Shown: positions 58,771 to 64,000 of the stretch, piece by piece | Position numbering within the stretch: position 1 is the first letter of the stretch | Layout: every line of letters starts with the position of its first letter | NCBI GenBank assembly: GCA_910574455.1 | Contig: CAJSYZ010000007.1 | Location: 4,442,598 to 4,506,597, forward strand | DNA: 64,000 nucleotides | Reading direction: 5' to 3' | Source of the DNA: Trichaptum fuscoviolaceum | Lineage: Eukaryota; Basidiomycota; Agaricomycetes; Hymenochaetales; Trichaptaceae | Made by a program: the position numbers and the translations under genes | Notes under the pieces: model-generated | The model's input: the letters and a program-made list of their open reading frames with translations, nothing else | Databases searched by the model: none | What the model was told of the DNA's origin: nothing

Positions 58771-59035
58771 ACATTCGAGATAAAAAAGTGTTCACACATG
58801 TCTTCGGATGTCTGGTATAGGCAACAGTTGAAGTCACATTTGCAACTTGAATTGGTAGTGGTACGGACGCAAGTCACGACGGCGCGGACGGCGCTTCAGG
58901 GACAGACGCCAATCTTGAAAGCTCACGGACACAAGTTACAAGTGCTTACAACAAGAAAGCACTCAAACATCAGGGAAACTACTTTTTGCTTAAGGCGACT
59001 GACGCGTCCTGACGCTGCCTTAAATGGACTGAAGG

Positions 59036-59095
59036 GTTGCTATGCCTGTCTGAAATCTACTGATATGTTGCTATGCCTGTCTGAAATCAACTGAT
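59036..59095 (+). repeat. Left subterminal direct repeats, transposon copy 2
   Basis: Same pair of 29-nt TGCCTGTCTGAAATC-containing repeats as at 21104-21163. Confidence 0.75.
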
Positions 59096-59831
59096 GGCCT
59101 GAACACACTGAAATAAGCCAATTTTCAGGACACACTCAGTACGTCAGTACATCAGGAGGTCAGTCAAGCATAAGTAAAGACTAAGTACAAGCATGTACAA
59201 TTCAAATGTCATAGTAAGTACAAATCAGTACACCAGTAATTCAGTACGCCAGTATTGTAGGCTGCGCGCTGCTTTCCTCTCGCCTTCGCTGATAAGGATG
59301 TTCATGCTTTTCGTTGTTGGCTGAGCGACTCAAGCACATTTGCCTTGTGCGCTTCGAGAATTGTCCGACTTCCGCCCAAGTGGCATATTCTTCCTGACGC
59401 CTGAAACAATTGTCAAACATAAATTCCAGAGTTCTTACTACGGGTTTTCGGAGGACTCGGACATACTATTTTCAATCTGTTCCGAAAGCAATTTCTCTCT
59501 TGTCCGATTGCGCACGTTCTGATCATTTTCCCTCAAGGTCCATGTTCTTGAATTACCCTCCACCTTGAATGGTCCGCCGTAGCCGCTCGTGTCAATTCTC
59601 GTCACCGCAACCTATCGATCTAGCTCTGCTTCTACATCCTTGAGAAGCAGATTGCCTCCGGTGGGAAGTGGGGGTAGATCTCGGTCTGGCAGTTGTTTGT
59701 TCAATAGGGAGTTTTGGTCTGACGCCAGAACGATCGGTATATATCGCAAGTGTTCATACTCCTGGTTTGTTCCTTCTGGATCATCCGAAAAGTGTTTGAG
59801 TAAGGCTTTATACTGTAGCTCGAATGCACTT

Positions 59832-61505
59832 TAACAAGATGACTTACGGCCGTCAGCGAATCAACAAGTATCCCATCGATATGTAGGCAACACTCATTAT
59901 CTGCAACTTCGCTCACGTCGTAAGGCTTCAGAATAAGCTCTGTGATACGCATCACTACACCTGTTCGGTCGTCCAGCGTATTGGCAAGCCGGATTTTCTG
60001 CTTCGCGAATGCCTGGATCATCGAAAGTACGTTCTCGGTGGACAACTGGCTGATTTAGGAGGTGGTCGTGAACTTCCCTTGCCCAGCTCGCTCTCAACTC
60101 ACATCGTCTTATTCATCAGCGACACAACTCACTTCGATACTGATTGACCAAGGACAGCACCACCGTAGTCCTAGATTTAAGAAAGTAAGACCACTACAGG
60201 CCGGAACAAATGACTATTCGAGAAGAGCTCACTCGAGTGGTTGATCCATCCCCTCGCACGAACGTACCACAGATCAAGTTCACTGTACCTTTCGTAATAC
60301 CGATACCGTATCCGTGAGACAGAACTCTACCTTCACCATCGAGTCCTTGATGCCAACCAGACGGCACGACAGCGCAGCATGTCCGTTCCACACGACCTTG
60401 CTCGAGGTGAACTTGATAGCGTTGCCGACAATGTTCGTAATGACCTGGCGCAGATGCAGCGAGTCACCGATGAGCTGATCAGGAATGTCTGGGTAAACAT
60501 CACATGTGAGGTCGAGGTTGTTTTGCGATGGTCGTACAACGAGAGTCTTGAGGTTACCGAAAACCGTGTGTCTCAGTGAATACCAAACTTGCTCTATCGT
60601 CATCCTGCCTGCTTCGAACGTAGTAATTAATCGAAATATTAGCAACTGAATTCGGAAGCATCGGCGGCGGATTAGCTTACTCTTCGAGATATCCAAAATA
60701 TCGACATTAATCAATAGCAGACTCCGAGCCAAACTATGCACCAGCAGAAGACTCTCGCGCTGACTCTTATTCAAATTGCTATCCAGCGTAAACTCTTTCA
60801 TGCCAATGATACCGTTCATAGGGGTCGAATCTCATGAGACGTGTTCGCCAAGAACTCCAACTTGGAGCGACTGGCAAGTTCGGCAGCTTCACGAGCGGCG
60901 GCGTTCTTCTAAATCGACTCGCGCAAGTAGTGCACAATTTAATTGATTTGATGAGTCTCAAAGGATTCCATCTCGCCTGAGCCTTTGACGGTGATGAAAC
61001 ACGTGAAGTCGCCGTTTATACTAGTAGCTGCAGTACTGATCTGCGCGAAACCACGCACTTCGGTCGTCAAGTTTCCGGCCATGGTGTCAACAGCCATTCT
61101 ATTCGGAGTGCGTTCAGTAAAAACCACACTACACAATTCAGCGGAATGCTAGTGAAATAAACATACGTGATTTTTTGCTGTGACATGAACATTCTCGATT
61201 TCAGCTTGAACACCGAGTTTTTTCGTTCTGACTTCCCGCGCGACTTTGGTCACCCCCGCAGTGAAGAGAGCCAACTGGTCAACCATGCCATTGATGGCCA
61301 AGTCCAGAATATCACCCTGAACAGACACGCCCACGATCTCCTGCGTCAAGTCGCCACGAGCGACGGTCGTAGTCGCGACAACAATGGTACGCACTTGAAA
61401 GTTCACCTGCGTCAAAGAAAAGTGAGACAATTCTCTCCAAGACAAAAGCGCAGCATAGGTTGACCGCCCATTTGCTGTACTAGTAGTCACAGTCTCGAGC
61501 TCCAT
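59832..61505 (-). pseudogene. Group III (Nik1-type) hybrid histidine kinase remnant, copy 2
   Basis: Same order of HAMP, phosphoacceptor and ATPase fragments and the same frameshifts as at 21900-23573. The decay therefore happened before the two transposon copies separated. Confidence 0.85.
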
Positions 61506-61787
61506 CGCCCCGCGAAGTTGTCCAGATCAATAATTGTCTAACACATTTAGCTTCGGTTAGATCTGTGTTGATATGATATGTTTGAAGAGCAAAGTATCCG
61601 AAATAGACGCATGTGGTTTCGCTGATGAATAAACCAGTATAAGCCTAGTAATATAATAGCAAGAAGAGAAGTCCGTACTTATAGTTCCAGAGGCTTCAAA
61701 GGTTGCGCTTATTCTCTTCCCTCGCATGCCCTCATAGATGTTCGCCACCGTAGTCCGATGCTTGTGAACTAGATGTAGCGCCTAGGT

Positions 61788-62172
61788 TCACGCTACCTTC
61801 CGGCGACTTGCTAGAGATTGGCCGGGAGATGCTGGCAGCTGTTTCATGGAAAGATGTTCGCCTCGCGTCATCGCGTTTTTCACTATCGGAGGTGTATCAC
61901 ATTCAACTAGAGGTATGAAGGTGTCTCGCAAGACGGTATGAGGTGGTGTTCCGAGGCCGGGGCCGGGGCCGTCAGCCTGCAATTGACGGACGCGAGATTT
62001 ACTACGTTGCAATGGCGGTTTCGGCGCAGGAAACTGATATGTGAAGCGAGGGGCATCCAAGGACACATGCGCAAGGCTGGCGCGGGATCGGTCGTGTAGT
62101 TCATCTGCCCCCTCATCAATAGCGTCCTCTGCCACCTCTTCAATCGTCAGCGGACGGCCCTTGCCCTTCCTT
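61788..62172 (-). CDS. Unidentified exon upstream of the kinase remnant, copy 2
   Basis: Identical to 23856-24240. Function unknown. Confidence 0.28.
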
Positions 62173-62952
62173 TCCTATAAGGCGGTGTCGACTCTAGTTG
62201 AAGACGAAGGATTGTTACTAATTTTTGATGAAGATCACAACAGTTGGTGATGCAACATGTATCGGCCTATCCTCAGCGGGTGTCGTTCGAAAGGTAGAAG
62301 ATGCTCGCTTCAGCGTGCACGTCGGAGCTCCTCTCACTATAACAAGGCCGCCCACCTTCTCCTCTCCAGGTACTAAAGACAAATGTGAGTGATAAGATCA
62401 AGCAAGAAGCACGTTCTCAGACGTACACTATCGTTTTTTGGTTCATTCGGAAATGTTGAAGTCTAGGCGAGTTCAATACAAGCTTGAGGGTAGGATAAAA
62501 CATAACTTGTTCAGGCCAATAAGTGGTCTTATGGAATGGGTGGGGGATGGCGGAGAAGTGCTCATAACAAGACTGGAGAACGTACACTGTGTCGTTGAGG
62601 GGACGCAGTGGTAAAAAGTTCAAGTTCAAGTTCAAGTGCAAGTGCAGTCCGAGTCACGGTGGCAACTTGAACTTGAACTCTTCAAGTTCCAATTTTAGAT
62701 TTAAAGCTCCACTGGAAGCATCATCATGGCAAGCAATCCGAACAGCAGACAGACACCATTGGCGACATCTTCCAAACCACTTTGATACCTCAGACTACGG
62801 TGATCATTCAGGAAAAAAAGGCAATTCAATAATAAATTTTAATCATGAATCTCCTGGCAACTTTGAAAGACAAGAGCATGCGCACAACAATTTACTCGAT
62901 AACTCAAGCACATTTGGTCAAACCTGCTACTGGTGGGCCTCAGCCTACTAGA

Positions 62953-63994
62953 TCAAGCCTCGAAGTTCTTGATGTACTTATCCGGTAAGGGTGAGTGGCT
63001 TTGGCTCAGGGCCAAAGCTACAGCAAACGTGCTGTGAACGTCAATAGCTGCATCTAGTATTCCAGTACAGCAGATCATGCAAGTGAGAACTTGAAGATGG
63101 TTGATCTTGAACAACAGAATGATAACTTACACTCTTTTTGTGCCGCTGATAGCTCGTCAGCTGCCCAGTCACTCATTGTGACCTCACTACTCTTCTTGAC
63201 GTTCAGCCTCAATACTTCTCCCACTATTTTTTCGAGCTTGACAGTCGGAGTCGGATGCTGGAACCAGAGACGAGGGTTTAAGAGCAGTTGGGACCAGGTC
63301 GGGTTTTTGGGCCAGACTTCCGGGTAGACAACGCGTGCCCAATCTGTCAGATCGACACAGGAGCGCACAGAGGTGCGAAACTTGCGCTTTATACGCACTG
63401 CGTCACCTGCCATTTCTTCTGTTAGGCCACCTCGCAGGAGAAAAGATAAGTTATTCATACCGTTGATTCCTGCGGAAATTTTCATGACTGTACCATCCCC
63501 AAGGAGTTGCGCCAACGTAGGGGGAAGGTCAGTAAGAGTATGCGTCCTGACTAGATAAATGTGGTGTTGAACTGCGAGTTGGATGAGGTCCACGCGATGA
63601 TTGGGCCCTTCTCCGCCACTTGCCCACTCGATGTCGATCGAGACAAATCTACTAGCTGGTACCTGTGGCAATGATGCATATATTGCAGTCACTGCATTGT
63701 CCACATCCAAGCCCGTGCGACACTGTATCGGAACTATATTATGGAGCCTATATTGATGTAATTCGGAGAGAGGTGTTGGTGGTACCCCGAGAAGATCAAG
63801 AAACGTTTGCAGTTTCTTGTGTATCTAGCAACAAGTCAGTGTACAGATCTTGATATGAATGAAACAAGTACCTTCGTTTGAGCCCTTGCTGTCCACCGTT
63901 GAACGAGCTGAAAGCGGAGGACGGTGCGGAGGTGCAGGCGTGCGTAATCAAGGGAGAGGAGGATGAGAAGGATAGTACGAAGATTTGAGAACAT
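62953..63994 (-). CDS. 3'-5' exonuclease (DEDDy, WRN/RNase D type), transposon copy 2
   Basis: Same three-exon gene as 25021-26062, complete inside the window: exons 63994-63872, 63815-63131 and 63053-62953. Exo I (SIDIEW) and spliced Exo III (EYAAIDV) are kept; the Asp-less Exo II is also the same. One residue differs (Arg for Cys before IKRKF). That the frame is open in both transposon copies fits selection or very recent copying. Confidence 0.8.
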
Positions 63995-64000
63995 GATTCA

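Larger units (their letters stand above)
46385..58967. repeat. SUN/thioredoxin-reductase tandem array, right part (units 5-6)
   Basis: The array resumes directly after the transposon, at the base that follows the insertion site in other units. S5 and S6 are 5997 nt apart. Unit 5 is nearly identical to unit 4 plus the preceding spacer (offset 31337). Unit 6 has the long C-terminal SUN form and the best preserved reductase segment. The array is interrupted again at 58967/58968 by transposon copy 2. Confidence 0.93.
58968..64000. mobile_element. Giant Plavaka-type DNA transposon, copy 2 (left 5 kb, continues past window)
   Basis: Starts with the same CATCAGGGAA terminus after ...GCACTCAAA, a different point of the spacer from copy 1. 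Colinear with 21036-26068 at a constant offset of 37932. I noticed five substitutions (at copy 1 positions 21758, 22008, 22571, 24878 and 25463) and no indels. The right end, transposase and cargo genes A-C would lie beyond the window. Confidence 0.88.

Overview
The window is nuclear DNA of a filamentous basidiomycete, most likely an Agaricomycete. The evidence is the dense 50-77 nt introns with GT-AG ends, a Plavaka-type transposase typical of mushroom genomes, a fungal group III (Nik1-type) histidine kinase remnant, and fungal SLP1-like SUN protein genes. There are no bacterial operons, tRNAs or rRNAs. The species cannot be named from the sequence.

The backbone is a tandem array of about 6 kb units. 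Each unit holds one SUN-domain membrane protein gene (+ strand), a broken thioredoxin reductase on the - strand, and a spacer of about 2.4 kb with a TATA-like box, a possible small - strand gene and a short tandem repeat. Six SUN copies are visible: S1 (1-1540, cut by the window edge), S2 (to 7595), S3 (to 13793), S4 (to 20129), S5 (to 51466) and S6 (to 57618). S1, S2, S4 and S5 share one C-terminal version; S3 and S6 carry a longer one. S6 has a 2-nt frameshift and S3 a pair of compensating frameshifts, so the array mixes working and decaying genes and looks like a mosaic made by unequal crossing-over or gene conversion.

Two copies of one very large DNA transposon interrupt the array. Copy 1 is complete: 21036-46384, 25,349 bp, imperfect terminal inverted repeats starting CATCAGGGAA and a 2-bp CG target duplication. 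Removing it rejoins the S4 and S5 units exactly as other units read. Copy 2 starts at 58968, at a different point of the unit, and runs off the window; its first 5.03 kb match copy 1 with five substitutions and no indel that I could find. Both insertions are therefore recent.

Inside the transposon, from left to right: subterminal repeats; a decayed hybrid histidine kinase (about 21.9-23.6 kb, - strand); a spliced 3'-5' exonuclease of 302 aa (- strand); a gene-poor stretch; gene B (spliced, about 913 aa, coiled coil, - strand); a small nested inverted-repeat element; gene A (spliced, 571 aa, + strand); the Plavaka transposase (nine exons, 1202 aa, all phases matching, - strand); gene C (multi-exon, charged coiled-coil and acidic-tail protein, + strand); then the right subterminal repeats. 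Transposase, exonuclease, A and B all give uninterrupted spliced frames, so the element may still be active. I infer that the transposase moves the element, that gene C may be its second, repeat-binding factor, and that the exonuclease and genes A and B are cargo or accessory factors; none of this is proven here. Spacers and one intron inside the element are packed with short self-complementary words (ACTAGT, CACTGGCAGTG, CAACTTGAAGTTG, CAGGCTGAGCCTG types). Two of these words also appear as tiny insertions in otherwise identical array units.
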